From: Xiphophorus maculatus
Lineage: Eukaryota > Chordata > Actinopteri > Cyprinodontiformes > Poeciliidae
NCBI RefSeq assembly: GCF_002775205.1
Contig: NC_036462.1
Span: forward strand, 27,841,084-27,905,083
Direction of reading: 5' to 3'
DNA length: 64,000 nt
Shown one piece after another: positions 48,342 through 62,544 of this stretch (position 1 is the stretch's first letter; each line of letters starts with the position of its first letter). A program made the position numbers and the translations under genes. Under the pieces are notes generated by a model that saw nothing but the letters and a program-made list of their open reading frames with translations, was not told the DNA's origin and did no database searches.

Positions 48342-51300
48342 AACATTTAAAGTCCAAACTCAAGCCACCTCGCACCCACCAATAAATGCTCCAGGCTTTC
48401 ACATTGTTAAATGCATTATATTTTATTCTGCATCTCTTTCATTTTAGAGGGAACAAGAATAACACGTTCGAAGTCTAAGAATACCTTCTGTAATTGCCAA
48501 GCAGTGGCACGTTTGTTCCTGTAAACTCTCACCATCTTGAGATAAGCGTATTTTTAAGTGTGCAATCCCAAGTACTTTAGTCGTGAACCTGAAACCAGTC
48601 TGTCAGTGTGAACACCTAGTTAGATCTGTGATGACTAAAACTGTCGATTTTATTCTCCTCCTGATACAGATCGATTACTAAAGAAGTTTCATTTCTCGAT
48701 AACGTTAACATGACATTTATTTCCGTGCCATAAATACATTTAAATCTCACTGTGTTTAAAAAAAGCGTATTAAAACCTCACTACATTTAAAAAGAAATGT
48801 CACTCACTCCTGCTGCAAACCACTACTTTACCCTAACTGGTTTTTCTGCAGGACAGCTGTGAAATGCAACTTCACTATATTAAGAAAACTACAACAATAT
48901 TCAAATGGCACAAACCCTAAACTGAACATCGCCGCATCAGTTATTGTTAAAACTATATCTGACAACACGTACAGCCAGAACTTTCAATAAAATGACATTT
49001 TGCTCAAACAGTGAGCTAATTACTGCTCTGTTTTATACCAACTTGTTTTAATCAACTTGCTGTATATTTGATCGTGTCTCCAGGTAATTGTGTTTTGACA
49101 AAAAATTTCTTCTTGCGTGAATTCTCCTTCGTCTGTTTTTCCTATTAAACGTGTTTTGACATGAACATATTGAAAATGTAATGAGAAATGTCTCGGCTGT
49201 GTTGTGTGCATCCTTCTTTCCAACACCAAGAGATGTTCGCCAGGGGAAAGCAGGTCACATGACAAACCTGAAGGAACCGTCTCTTTCCCTTTCAACGTCA
49301 TTTGCAATAGTGAAACACGGCTATTATTGTGAGAGAAAACACCGTTTTGTTAGATTTTTTAAATGTGCACATAAGAGTTTTACAAGCGTTGAACACCAAA
49401 ATAGGCTGTGATTGTTAAAAATTCACTCACTGATGCACGTCTGATAAAAATCCCAGTCGACAGCCGACATCAGGACTGGAGTTTTGCCAGGGACACGGAT
49501 CAGATTAAAATGTCCTGATTGGGACATCTCTTAACTGTAACATCTGCCGCGTGTCCAGGACAAACAACTTTGCTTTTCTCCTTGTCTAACAAAGGATAAA
49601 GTACGTCAGGATGTTGCAAAGATTGGACAACATTGAGAAATTAAAACTCAGAAAAAAACAATCCTTTGAAGCCAATAAAAGTAAGTTATAAAGCATAAGA
49701 TGTGCTTTATAAAAATTGCAACTCATCAAATGTTTTGTTTTTCTTAAATAGTACTTGAAACTCACTGAAAGAGGACAGCTATAAATGCAATTGAAAACAT
49801 TTTTTGTTCTCTTTTGTCACAGGTTTCAGATGTTGAAGATGCCAGGAAGGTTCGGCTTGTTCCCACACGTACAGCAGGAAATATCTGAGATTCTAGGTAA
49901 AACCAAACGCTTTCTCTGATTGCACCTTCCCGGACAAGCAAACCCGTCTTTCCACATTGTGTTCCTTCTCCAGGGCCTTTAACAAAGCTGCCAAAAATAA
50001 ACTAAAGACAGAAGCAGACCAGCCTGTTTGAAGGTTGATGGTGTAGAAGCTGAACGCATTAACCCAACGCCTCACCTGAGTCAGCACAAACACCGATCAT
50101 TTAGTGCTTCCAGTAGTTTTGTTACTTCATCACTCAAATGAACAAGTTTTTATGCTGTATATTGGCCGTATTTCCAGACAAGCTTTAAGCAGGGCATTGC
50201 CATTCATGTGAAGGGGGAACGTTACAGATCACAGACGGAAAGCAGGAAGAGATTAGAAAAACCCACACAAACAAAATTTTACTTGTTAGATTATTATCTG
50301 ACAATTTGGTGCGTAGTAGTTACTCATTTTACTTGCAGAAAACATCAAGAGTTTTTACAATTAAATGACTTTATATGTTCAAACAATGCGTTAAGTTGAA
50401 CACGTCGCAAACAAATTGGAGCAAGATGTTTGAGGCGGAATAAAAAGTGGCATAATTAGGTTGACTGCTGAGATGCAGGTTTAACTTTATGTACCAATTT
50501 CTTTAACTAAGAAAAAATTGCAAAGAGTCCAAATGTTTTTCCAAAAGTCACAAACTTGTTATTAATCTAGTCTTTGGTTTTAAGACGTCATTCCTGGGGA
50601 TGAAAGAAAAAGATTGTAATGTCTTCTGAGCCTACCAGATCTGAAACTAGAGATAAACACTGAAAGTGTCATTTCTTGTCCCTAAGCTAAAACAGATTTA
50701 TTTTTTTTTTAGTTCAGTACAACAGGACAAGTGTGGACGCATGGACAGAGGCTGGACAGCAGAGACATTAATTAGCCAAGCAGAGCTTAGCATAAAATAA
50801 AAAATAAACACACCATCGCTTTGTCACTAACAGCTGGAAGTAAACAAGCGCCTGCTTTGTTTTTGTTTTGTTGTTGACCGTCGCCTTGACAACATGCCCA
50901 AAGTTTACCTGGACGTACTTGCTATACAAGCAGGTAACCTTCTTCCGCTTATGAAACAAACCCACTTGTCAGCTGTGAAACCTGAAGGCCGAGCTTCTGA
51001 TGAGCGTCTGAGCACAAACTTCATGCTGTCATGAACGTATTGGAGACTACCGCCAACCGGCAGGGCAAGACAAGATCACGTTGCCATGACGAACTGGCGG
51101 ATGGACATTAAGTTGAATTCAAATTCATTTTCACGATAATAAATATCTAAATATGCAAATAAGACCCATGGCAATGAAAATAAGAGGATTTCTTGACCAA
51201 AGCCTTAACCAGACCAAACTCAGTACAGTATGTGGTCACAACCTGCCAAATTAATACATTTGGTCTTTATGAAGAGAAACAGGGTGAATATTTTGTTAAT

Positions 51301-53142
51301 TTTTGAAAATTCAAGGATTTTGAAGTGAGGATCAATGAAGCAGTTAATATCCTACCTGCTGTCAGTCACTAAGTTAGATGAATTGTTCAGTCGTCTGCAT
51401 GTTTTTAGTGGGTGGTTAGCTACACAGAGGCAGACACTTATTTAAAGAGACAGTATCAGCAGAAGGTGCTGATATTTACTTTAAATCACTTTAGCCAGTG
51501 TGCCATTTTTGATTTACCCAACTTTCAAATCAAACAGCAACTATTTATGTGTTTTGTTCTCAGTATTTGTTTCACACAGGAAGACCGTGGTAGGGCTACG
51601 GCCTCCTACTCCATTTCCAATCATCAGCTTCTGTCTAAATGACCACCAATAGCAAACATGACAATGTTTTAACGTTTCATGAGACAGTTTTCACCTTAAC
51701 CACCACAATGTCTTTGAGATCAGAGTTGGCTTTGTTTTAGTCGTGTTTCCTCTCAGCCTAAAGAATCAACTTACAGAGGATTCATAATAAATGAAGATGC
51801 CAAGCTAGGTTTATACTACAAATCATAATTAATTAATTTAACAAAATCTCACTTAAAAAATTCAGAACAGTCGCTAGAAGGGGCTTTCTATGCTTCTCCA
51901 GTGACATGATTTTTCTTTTTTTCATTCCTGGTCAAGTAAGTAAGGCCTTTTTACAAACATTTACCTCATTCTCAAATCTTTCTGAGATATTGTGCCGTAT
52001 TAATGTCTGTCTTAACAGTTTGCCAGTCTACTTATGTGCACAAACAGGAACCAAACAAAGAAGTATTTAGTTAAAATTAGTAGTGACTGGCAAGAAGGTT
52101 GTTGTTTTTCCCCTAACAAAATGCTAATATCCAAACTGCACCAGATCACACATAGATAAACAGTGATCAGGTTATATTGGGATGCAAAACGACAGAGATA
52201 AGGAGATGCGTCTCTTGACAAACAGGGTCAAGAGGTTGCATCTCCTCCCCATTGCTCCCCTGCTTCTCCCACCGACTTCTGAAATCACGTCAGACCCGCT
52301 GCACCAACGAGGGAAGGATCCTGCCTCCGTGTCAGAGACGGAACATCCGCATTTGCTCTGCGTGCATTAAACAGGGGGTATCCATTTCTGCCTCGCTCAC
52401 AGTTCACAAAGGCTTAGTTAAGCCTGACAAAACAGCCTCCGAGCCAGAGGAGTCAAACAGGATGCCAGGTCGTGAGGAGGAGCGGCTGCTTGGGACAAAG
52501 AGACGAGCAGCGACAAAAGCACAAAGGCATGTGATGAGCAAAGCCCTCAGCGCCCAGAACTGATTCTGCGAATAACTGAAACACAAGTGTGTGTGTTTGC
52601 TTGTACGTGCAATTAAGAGCAGATGTCTTATTAACAAGGTTTAGTAGAATATCGGGGCATTGCTTAGTTCTTGTTTTTAGTTATGCCTTGAAATGCTGAA
52701 TATGATTTTTCTCAGGTAATACAGAAGTGCTAGCTTTAAATCCAAAAGTGAATGAGTGTTACACCATTGTCTATGTTTAGCCGTCAAAACATGCCTGTAA
52801 TCTGAACTTTGTGATGATTACCGATCAGATTTGATAGTTTGAAAAACTAGTCGATTCTGACCTCTGGCTGACTGCCTGACGCGTAAACTGGAGATATCGG
52901 AGTAATCCCAGAATAAAAAATGTAAAACATATGCGACCTCTATAAATGAACATGTTTTCTGTTGCGGTTCTTTGAAAAGAACACAAAATTAATAAAAAAT
53001 GGAAAGAAATCAGAGAAAACCTCATTTGTGCATACTTGAACAAGACTACCAGCTACATATGATGTCTCATTTCTCTCAAATGTAGCAGAACATGAGAGAA
53101 AAAAAGATAATTTGTAACAGTAACAAGCAACAGAAGCAGGGT

Positions 53143-53240
53143 AGTGTGGCTCAGGAGTAACACCAGTTACAGTTTAGGAGCTTGATCCCGGCCTGCATGT
53201 TGAAATGACCTTAGGCAAAATACTAAACCCCAATCTGCCT
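53143..53240 (+). mobile_element. Truncated SINE remnant (second family)
   Basis: GTGTGGCTCAGGAGTAACAC, then GCCTGCATGTTGAAATGACC and TTAGGCAAAATACTAAACCCC. This is a degenerate form of a common teleost SINE, apparently broken on its right by the hAT-like element. Confidence 0.5.
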
Positions 53241-54290
53241 CTAGACCAGGGCTGCTCAATACATCGATCGCGATCAACCGGTCGATCGCGGGAAGGTTTT
53301 GAGTCGATCTCAGCAGTAGGTGACAAACTGAACGCTGCCAGGATGCTGAGACCAGAACTTCCTCTTCTGACAGGCTAATCAAAATATTCACTAAGATCCT
53401 AAACGTTTGTAGCTTCATTAAAGAATAATGAAATCAACAAAACGTGTTCAAATTAATATTCTCAGTAATTATTGTTTCAACAAGGTGTTGCGCAATTCAG
53501 TGCGTTTCGGTTCCATTAACAAAAAAAAAAATAAAGGCGACTCAAAGACAGACTGACTAGCAGAGCAGGAGTTTAAATTAGTCAATCAACCATTGCTGTG
53601 TTCAGGGAAGCGCTGATTAATAATCGAGAAATAAATATCAAGCCTGGAAACTTGATATCGTAACGGACTGAATGTTATGTTTTTAACGTAATCTCTGCTG
53701 GGCTTGTGGGGCGCAGGCGGTTGCCACGGCAACAGCTGTGCTTTAACTACAGAGAGAGAGTAAAAAGGTAGGAGTGGTTTTGAGTTGATCACCTGTTCGG
53801 GTTATTTTACCTTTGTTTACCTTTGCTGTGGCGCATTACAAACTTTGGACTAATTACCTCGTTCCTTTGTGAGTTTACGTCATTCACAACAAACATCAAT
53901 TAGAACAAATATATTTCATTAAATTTTAACAAACAAATGGCTTCTACCGCTATAATTATGTGAAATTAAATTAATTATATCCCAACTTCAGAAGATTTGC
54001 CTTTACCTTTACAGAGCTCTTTGGTTCCTCCTATCAGTCTGTAGCTTCTCATATTGACGTTATCAAACCAAATGTCAGATCTACCATAACTGACTGACAC
54101 CTGCTGGCCTCAGGTTTGCAACCAGCTTGTGACTGAGAAACCAGTAACCTCCTCCCAGTGTCAGAATCTCACCGAGGAAGAAACTGTGTTACAATTTTTA
54201 TGTCTTTGTGTCATGAGGTAGATCTCAGCCGGCTGGTGAGAGAAAAAGTAAAACTTGATCTCAAAAGGTTTGGGCTCCCCTGGTCTAAGA
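53241..54290. mobile_element. hAT-like non-autonomous element, about 1.05 kb
   Basis: Left end TAGACCAGGGCTGCTCAATA with CGATCGCGATCAACCGGTCG; right end reverse complement TTAGACCAGGGGAGCCCAAA. Both ends contain a GATCTCAGC-type subterminal block. No transposase frame is visible. Flanking sequence (TCTAGA / TCTAAGA) is only weakly duplicated. Confidence 0.5.
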
Positions 54291-56148
54291 CATTCAGAGG
54301 CACTGCGCTTATTCTCACTGCCCATTATCAGAAAGCAATGTACGAATAGGTGTAATGCAGTCCGATCTCTAACTGAGGTGATTTCATTGCACTTGTACAA
54401 ATACAAAACTCAGCTTTATTATTTCAAGGACATGACTACGTTCAGTGTTTCTTGTTAAATAGTTCACCATCCCTGCAACCACAGCCTGTCCTGTTTGCAT
54501 GTGCTACCATCATGTGATCGGCACAGAAAAAGGCAGCTCCTCTCTGAGCAGGTGTCTCCGCTGTATCCTCCAAGCAAACCACAATGCCCCCAAGCCTGTA
54601 TTGACACAGCAGTAACTGTGGGCGGATAATGTTACCTGTGCTCTAAAGCTGCGCTGCCTCGACAAAAAAAACCAAACAAAACAAAAACACAACTGCAGAC
54701 TGGGTGACTCAAGACTTTTGCAACCAGTGGAGGGAACATTTCAAAACACGGTCATGCGCTCAGAGTCAGCGTGGGTCCGGTGCATCGGAAGATGTTGCGG
54801 TTTCAGAAGGTCGAACGAAGGCAGTTCCTTTAAAGCCTGTCACATTTTCTGAACGTGGCTTTTATTGACGGGATGTGTGCGCGTGCCGTTAAGGCAGGCA
54901 CCTTTGATATCTCATAATTATAGACTTTAGTCTCAGCTGTGCACAACATAAACAGACCCATTGCCAGGTTGAAGCCACGGTAACCAGAGGCGGCCGGTTG
55001 TTGTTTTTCAGGTCAAGGACAAGGTAGGATAAAAATCAACAGGATCGGGAGAAGAAGAAAAAAACATAATACTAATAGACATAATAGTCCCTGAAATGAG
55101 GCTTTATGTCCAAACTTAACCAAATTACAGTCCTCTTGCTCTTCATTTTAGAAATAAAGAGTCGACATTTTAAAAGTTATTGAACAAAGGCATGGGCCGA
55201 CTATCAGAGTCAAGTTTGAACTTTTAGGCTTTAAAGATTTAAAATCATCTAAGTGAGAAAGTATGAGGATGAGGTACAAGCACTAACTCTCACCCACCTG
55301 TTCCTGCACACTGCCCATCAGCTGACTGAATGAAAAAAAAAGGACTGCCACTCGTTTCATTCCCTCGCAAGCAGAAAATAACTAAACTCAATTATTTGGA
55401 CATAAAACACATGCTGATCATCCTGGTTAAATAAAAACAACAATATTATTGTTATTATTATTATTATTAAGAAATGCTGTGCTTGTTTTTATAGAGAAGA
55501 AAATGTATACCTGGTTTTATGTGTCGTAATAATAATACAGCACAGCAATATATATGTAATAATAAATTATATGTGGTAATGCTACTGTTCTGTTTTGCAT
55601 AAAAGTCTTTAGTCCGTGTTATGTTTGTTTTGTGTAAATACTGATGTTTTTTACCCAAATGAACGAGGTCGAGTCTATATACTGCTCAATCTAAAGAGGT
55701 TTATTTTATTTTTTTTAACCAAAATACAGTAATTTTTTTAAGGGGACTTTGTTTTATGAATTTTTTGTTTCAGCTCGAGTTCTTCATGTGAAACAACAGA
55801 CAGCGCTACCAGGGAACACGACATCTCACCACAGAAACGTTTCACTTGGATGTCACATGATTTATCACAGTCTCTACTCGAAAGTTAACAAACCAGCACA
55901 GCGAGAAGAACCGAGATTGGAATAGTGCTCTCTCTCTCTCTCTCTCTCTTTGCCACGTTTTGTTTCGCTGTGAAGCAGAGAAATAACAATCTCTCAACAA
56001 AAAAAAAACTGTCCTACATAAACACGGGCATGTTGAAACCCGCTTTACAACGAGGAAGCACGCACAGGTGGATACTGGACTGTTGTCCCAATAATAAAAA
56101 CACCGACTTTTAAGTCCCACTAAAGACGGAAAAAGTTCAATAACTCAC

Positions 56149-56480
56149 CTCTCTCTTCTCAAACCGTGGACCGACTTTCTTGGTCTTGAATTTCTACCAA
56201 ATTCAGACTTTTCCCGAAATCCCCCGCCTTATTTAGCCTGCTTGTGAGGAAGTGCCTCAAGTCGCTGCTGTCCTTTCAGGATCCTTTGCGGCTCTGACTG
56301 CCAGCTCGCGCCGCGGCTCATTAGGAAGGAGCGCGCGGCAGCGGCGCGTGACGTCAGCCAGGTGAATTCCCGAGACTCGAGACGCGCCGGCGGCGAGCAC
56401 ACGCAGTGCGCGGAAGGTCCGAGGCGGCGACACAAGTTCCCAGTTCGCTTGTCTTTGACGTGTGCCGGTCATTTCATTTC
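56149..56480 (-). promoter_or_regulatory. prkcd: prkcd probable untranslated exon 1 and promoter
   Basis: CpG-rich segment (GCGCGCGGCAGCGGCGCGTGACGTCA at about 56330-56355 includes a CRE-like TGACGTCA). A good donor, GAGAGAG-GTGAGT, ends the putative exon at 56149. It would splice over 12.3 kb to the acceptor at 43832. Start site inferred. Confidence 0.5.
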
Positions 56481-58780
56481 ACGCCTCGGTGGGTTTCAGG
56501 TACTGTATGGAGTCACCTGCCACGAGATGTTTAACACCATTCCTGTACAACGTTTAGATAACCGATAAGTTATTAATAATCTATTTATGTTCTAAAGTAA
56601 GCAAATTAAGTTGTACAACGGAAATAAATTATATTTACCTTGGTGGATTTTGTATTATTTGGGTCTGATCAGTGGTAGCCAATTCAACTGGCTCAAGTCG
56701 TGGTCAGAGCCACAGGAAGTCCCACCACAAATAATATTTTTAGAAAAAGTTTTTCTTTTTACCATCTCCAAAATTAAAGCACGGTGGACCTCTAAAATTT
56801 ATTATTCAGCATATCACTTATTTGCTTATTTTCTTCATTCGGTAATCAAAACAAAAATAAAGCTTTGAAAGCTGAAATACCTCAGCACAATACCACGTGA
56901 CACACCATGACCTGGTTACATTGCAAACCAGCCACCAGGGGGCGACAAGGAAGACTGTAGTGCGCATTAATGCATATTATGGCACCTTTGATGTTTGAGC
57001 TATTAAAATAGGCAGCTATAAGGTTTTTCGAAGCGTTCTCGTGTATTTCCTGATTTTGTCTATTTGCGGATGGTTGTGGTCCCCCAGCTCCCACAAACAC
57101 CAGGGGTCCCCTGTTACCCTTCTAACCAAAACAATCTACCAGACAGAGCTTCAGGTAAATGGGTCCAAAATCATTTATGAGAACAAAAAGTATTTATGAG
57201 TCTATTCCTTAAAACCTTGCTCATTTTTCATGTTCTTCACACTAGGACTCTATTGGCTACAAAGGAAACAAAATGTTTTTATTCTCAGAATTGGATCCAT
57301 TTATAACATCCTGGTTTTAAGATACTTTATTGTGTCAAAGCTTGAGTTTGATTCAACACGAGAACTTTAAACCCACAACCAGATTGAGAATTTATGTTTT
57401 TATTGTTTTTAATCTTTCCATTTAAACAAAAAATAACAATAATAATTGGAGTGTGACTGGCAGACAAAAGAAAATCCACCAATGTCTCTTAATGAATGAC
57501 TTCAGCGGCCACATGCTTCCTGATTAGTCCGTTGCACCTTGACACAAAGTGGCTTGACCACGTGCTGCTAAATGATCCGGGGCACAAAACAGAACGGTCA
57601 TCCTAAGCTCCAAAAGACCTATTTAAGGTTTCAAAGGAAGAAAAAAAACAAAACAAATGACGTACCCGGTGTAGAAATGAGGGCCTAGAGATTAACGCAA
57701 CAAAACCCTGGCATTACTCATCAGGTTACTGCCGTCACAAACCGTTGGAAAAAAGGGAGCTTAAAATAGCAACTCGTCAAATCTTTTTCAGTCAAATTTG
57801 ACCTCTTGTGACTGTCTGTTTGTTTCTTCTTCTTCTTCTTCTCTAATTCGTCACAGTCCCTGTGTCTGCCGAAATCCTTAGCATCCTTCGCAACTGGAAG
57901 AAGAAACCTGAAAGTCATTCAAAAGGAAGTACTTCTGCTTTCACTTCTTTGAAATGTTTCTATCTTTTACCAGTGACTTCATGTTTCTGCACCGGGAGCC
58001 ATAAAAAGAATATTCCATTGTGTAAAGATTATCCTGCAGAGTTAATTAGTCACTTCTGCCACCACTCCCACCAGGAAAACCTGCTTCTTGCCGTCCAACA
58101 TCTAGTGGATACGTCACACGCCTCCCTGTGTTCAGTCAAACCTTTCTTGCTCTTGCTCAATGTGAACTATGCTGCTTTAGCAGAAACCCCCCCCAATAAA
58201 CGTCTCACGATTTCCTCCTGAATGAAGAAATACAGGTTATGCATTGCTTATATAACACCTGAGCATTGCTGTAAGTGGAAAAAAAAGAAAAAGAAACTAT
58301 CTCTTGCATCTTGAGGGCTTAAAATAGAAACCCATTGTTGGCGGTGGGAATTCCACCTTGAGGTCGTACCTGCTGGTACACTTCAAGAGGAAAAAAAACT
58401 CTTGAATCGCTTGCAAAAGTATCCGTAGCCCTTCGTCCGCTTCGCTTTTACTCAAGTTTACTCCACAAACTTCAGGATTTTAGACAGTGCACCGTCAGAA
58501 AATACTGGATGGGTGAGTGAGAGATAAAAATCAATCCCTTCACAAATAATCAGAAAGCAAGCTGGCACGCATTTCCATTCAGTCTGCTCTGAGCAGAAGG
58601 CAGTGCAATCAGCTGGCTTCAGAAATCACTTAATCAGTCCGTTTTATCCACTTGGGTGTAATTAAATACGACGGAAGTGTTTACAAATGCTAAATCCATT
58701 CATCCTAATTGAGGTTGAGCCAATTTGTAAAGAAGGAGATATGAATATTTTAATCTCTTATCTGTTGGCACAGACGCACC

Positions 58781-58850
58781 TAAAAGGAGCTGTAATTGCA
58801 ACTGAAGGTGGCTTTATGAAGAATTGACACAGGGGGGTAAAATAGTTCTA
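58781..58850 (+). repeat. Tc1-like fragment
   Basis: AGCTGTAATTGCAACTGAAGG and GAATTGACACAGGGGGG resemble the end of the Tc1 transposase region plus the following non-coding end in the same family. Confidence 0.45.
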
Positions 58851-59803
58851 ATTTTTCCGTAATAAATCTAGAAAAATCATGTCTAATTTCCTTGTACTTC
58901 CCTAGTGAGCACTGCTTTGTGTTTGTCTGTGCTTGTAACATGAAAAAAAAAAATGAGAAAAACTTCTCAGGGTATAAAAAGGTCCATCCGGTGACAATCA
59001 TGATGTAGTTTTAGAGCAAACAACAGTGAACGAGGGACAAACAGAGAGGAAGGAAGGATGAAAAACAAACCATGAAAGAGGAGAGAAATGGTCGTCTTCA
59101 TCTAGACATGTACCACTGATTAAATTTGTTTTTTTCTGTCATGTGACGGCACTAAGTCGGTGAAACACTCAGACGGCTGATTTTTTTGCCAATCGAGAAA
59201 ATTGCTGCACTGTCACAACATCCCACATCTGGCCCATCCAAGGTGTTCGTGTCGTCCTCTGGAACTGGAGCGGGACTTTTTGGCCGCTCGTGAGATGCTG
59301 TCACTCATATTTACAGTAACCTGCCTCGTGCAACAAGCTCTGAAAGTCATCCTCTGCAAATGATGTCAGACATTAGCAGGAATCATTTCCCCTTCAGAAA
59401 GTCTCCAAAGCTTTTCAGATTGTGGTGTAGCATCCTGTTGGGGCGTTGCTAATTCTCTGGTGATATCACTCAGAAAGGAGAGTAGAACAGGGATTTTCCA
59501 CGTGAAGCACACTTAAATAGTTATCATGCTTTCGCCATTATGATAAGCGGTGAGCTCTTATAGTTCAGCCTGATGCTACTGTCAGGTTTATTGTGTGAGC
59601 TTTTGCCTCTGTGAGAGAAATGCAGAGAGACACCCGTGTTAAATTTCCGACTCACTATTAGCCTCTTGGATATGGATTAGTTTGCTTCCATTGGCACACA
59701 AGGAGACGCCGTCCTTCTGCTATCTTTAGAGGTCCTTTGCTCACAATATGCTGAGGCTATGAAACCGAAAGCTGCGGGTCTCCTGGCTACTAATGGAAAA
59801 GTT

Positions 59804-60148
59804 TTGTGTGTGTGTGTGTGGGTGTGTGTGCATGTGTTTGTTTGTAGTACCTTGCGGGGACCATTTTCCTGACACATACTGCGTTGTGGGGACCTGCTGC
59901 TCATTGCTGAGCCCGAAGCCTGGACCCCACAAGGGGAAATGCTGTTTTTGGGTCAGGGGTCAGATTTAGGACTAAGGTGTGAACTGAGTTTGGTTAGGGT
60001 TAGGGTAAAGTTTAGGCTGTAGAAATGAAGGAAGTCAATGGAAGGTCCCCACAAAGATAGGCACACAAACGTGTGTGTGTGTGGGTGTGTGTGTGTGTGT
60101 GTGTGCGGGCGTGTGTGTGAGAGAGAGAAAAAGAGAGAGAGAGAGAAA
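59804..60148. repeat. Dispersed repeat bounded by GT microsatellites, with GGGGACC inverted ends
   Basis: GT tracts at 59804-59837 and 60071-60120 (then GA to 60148) enclose a unit with GGGGACC near its left end (59856) and GGTCCCC near its right end (60043). A short TTAGGG run lies at 59992-60005. This is a familiar teleost repeat layout; the TTAGGG run is too short to be an interstitial telomere. Confidence 0.65.
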
Positions 60149-61016
60149 CTGTGGTCCCACTATCTAGCAGGTCCTAGAGCTTAAAGCAGATGAAAACCTT
60201 TGCCTGCTGCCCCTGCCATCCCCCCTACTTTCTTTCTTTTGTTCCCTTAAGTATCGGGTCATTGACCCTCCTGGGATCATGGAGCCGAATCTTTTCTGTT
60301 CTGCCCTCTGTCTCGCTATCATGCGTATTCATCCTCTCGTCTTGGCTAAATTAAAATCTGTATGCGATGGCAGTGACCTCAGCTGCTGCTCTGCTGCCTC
60401 GCTCTCTTATTTTCAGTCTGAGGAATGTCTCAGATGTATCGATTAGACGCTCCGAATGCTGCTTTTATTCAGTCTTCCTTCAGTAAACTTGCAGATCACA
60501 GGTCTTTGAGGCCTTCGGAGAAAATGTGATGTTTGTGATGTTTCCTTGTCTTTAAATATTCGTGCAACGACTACACGCTGCTGTAGAAACGACCGATTAG
60601 CACAACTGAAGTAGCTTTCTTCTTTGCAATTGTGTTTTTTTGGCAACATTACATCTGCATCAAAGTGAACAGTCGTCGTCTGTTCGCTTGTAAGACACAT
60701 CGGTTTTATTTCCATAAAATGTACATGTCTTCAAGACTTAAGTAAGGCTGGTGAAAGCGAAAGTATTTCCAGCCCTGGCAGCCAAGGACCTGTAGATTTT
60801 CTAACTGAATTCATATCTGGGAAACATTTTGTTTTTCTTCTGTCGGATAGAATTACTTGAAGCTAGTTTACGTTACGTTTGCATTCAACTTTAAGATCAC
60901 TTAAGGACAAACAAAATCAGTCGGAATATAAACTAAATGTTTTTTTGTGTCTTAAGTAGTTTTTTAGGGGCCCAAAAACAAGTGGCTCCTGGTGAAACAT
61001 TTTGCTTTCAAACACA

Positions 61017-61620
61017 GTAACTTGCAAAAGTCTTCACACCTCACAGACTTTTCCACATTGCGTCACATTACAACCAGGAACCTCAATATGTTTCACTGAA
61101 AGGTTAAGTGACAAACATAGAGCAAGCTAATGAAGTAGAGGGGAAATAATACCTAAGAAGAAAAATAGTGTAGCTCAGGTGTTCAGGCTCGTTTCATCTG
61201 ATACATGCAGTTTAATCAATTGCCTACATGCAAAACACCAAGAGTGGAGGGAAAACGAAGCTGCGCTTCACCCTGACTGTAATGGGGCGTGTTTGTGTGA
61301 GCACTGGTTGAAACTAAATACAGAAACGTCCCGGAAGAAAACCAGGAAGATGCTGCAGAAGTCTTGAGACTGGGACGGAGAGTCACCGTTCAGCAGGACA
61401 GCAGCACTCCACATTCAGAGCAAAACTACAACGGTTTGGTTCAGATCAAAGCGTACAAACATGCAACATTCAGCCTGAGTCAAAGGCCAGACGTTAGATG
61501 TGCAACAGTGGCAATGAAAGGATTTCCATGGCAACAGCCAGTGATGGTTCTACAAAGTACTGACTTGAATCCATTCCGAATTTTTCAGTTTCATTAGCAA
61601 ACATTTTGGAAACAACACAT
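61017..61620 (+). pseudogene. Degenerate Tc1-like transposon with transposase remains
   Basis: Begins CTTGCAAAAGTCTTCACACC with TTTTCCACATTGCGTCACATT, an element end. Further on, TTGAGACTGGGACGGAGAGT and TTCAGCAGGACAGCAGCAC match, at DNA level, the Tc1 transposase segment encoding the QQDN-type motif. Near the end, GGTTCTACAAAGTACTGACTT leads into the other side. The frame is broken throughout; no intact transposase remains. Confidence 0.55.
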
Positions 61621-62544
61621 AATTTTTGTTTAGCTTCATAGTAATAAAACACTTTGCACTGGTCTCTTAGATAAAATGTCGCTAAAATACATCACCATTT
61701 GCAGCTGATGTATTGTTTTGGCAATATGTAAAAAAAAGCCATGAGGTATGATCACATCACCGAGGAACCGCAGTAGAAAAGCGATGGCTTTGAATCTGTT
61801 GTGTAAAGAAAACATCGCTGAAACAAATACATCCTAATATAACCTTACTAAGTTGCCCAGCCGACATTCAAACCCGTTTCTTTGTGGGGTAACGGCTCTA
61901 ACTACGGCAACCCAGAGGGCTTAACACGCGTGAAAGAGGTCTGCGTTGCCTCAGTTTGGCGGAGCAACAAATGTTAAATATTTCCTCCCCATGCCATTCA
62001 AAACGTATTCGGTTTATTGGCTACTCAAAGGTGCCCTTCTGTGTATTTCCATTTCCTGTGTAAAACAATAACCACTTCCTGTGCAAAGACTATGATGGTT
62101 TATACGTTTACAAAGCACTGTTTGCGTCAAGTGCTGATATCCTTCAGATTGTGTTTAGCCCCTCAGATTAGCTGTTAGCTTCAGGACCAACCGATCTGAA
62201 TTCATCCCTCATGAAGATGCTACAGAGTGACATGCCGCAGGTGATGACCGCCTATGACCTGAACAGGAAAACGATTCAGATATCCATGAACGGATGATGC
62301 AAACCTGCCCCCTGCTGGTGAAAGACAAACTTACCTCACCTGTGTTTGCCTATTCAAGACACAGTGGTGCTTATCAGCCTCACACCGGCATTTATTTATC
62401 ATCGGCGGGGTAAATACCGCTTCTTTGAGTGTGCATTCTGTTAGACTGAGAGATGTGACGCTATTATCCACAACTGCATCATATTTCACCAAAGCAGCAA
62501 ATCTCTTCACGCTGCAAAAAAACGACGTACATCTTTAAAAGTTG

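Larger units (their letters stand above)
43832..56148 (-). other. prkcd: prkcd intron 1 (12.3 kb)
   Basis: Between the acceptor before the start-codon exon and a GTGAGT donor at 56148. No conserved coding exon was recognised. Contents: AAT microsatellite, a MITE-like element with an inserted SINE (47800-48341), a SINE remnant and hAT-like element (53143-54290), and otherwise AT-rich unique-looking sequence. Confidence 0.6.
56481..62544. other. Intergenic region between prkcd and the next gene
   Basis: About 6 kb with no supported gene. Only Tc1-like remnants (58781, 61017-61620), a GT-flanked dispersed repeat (59804-60148) and ordinary sequence are seen. Confidence 0.55.

Noticed and set aside
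57862..58221. 119-codon plus-strand frame
   Set aside because: No recognisable motif, biased neither in codons nor composition, and no promoter or poly(A) context; likely chance.
59992..60005. Telomere-like TTAGGG units
   Set aside because: Only about two units, inside a known-type dispersed repeat.
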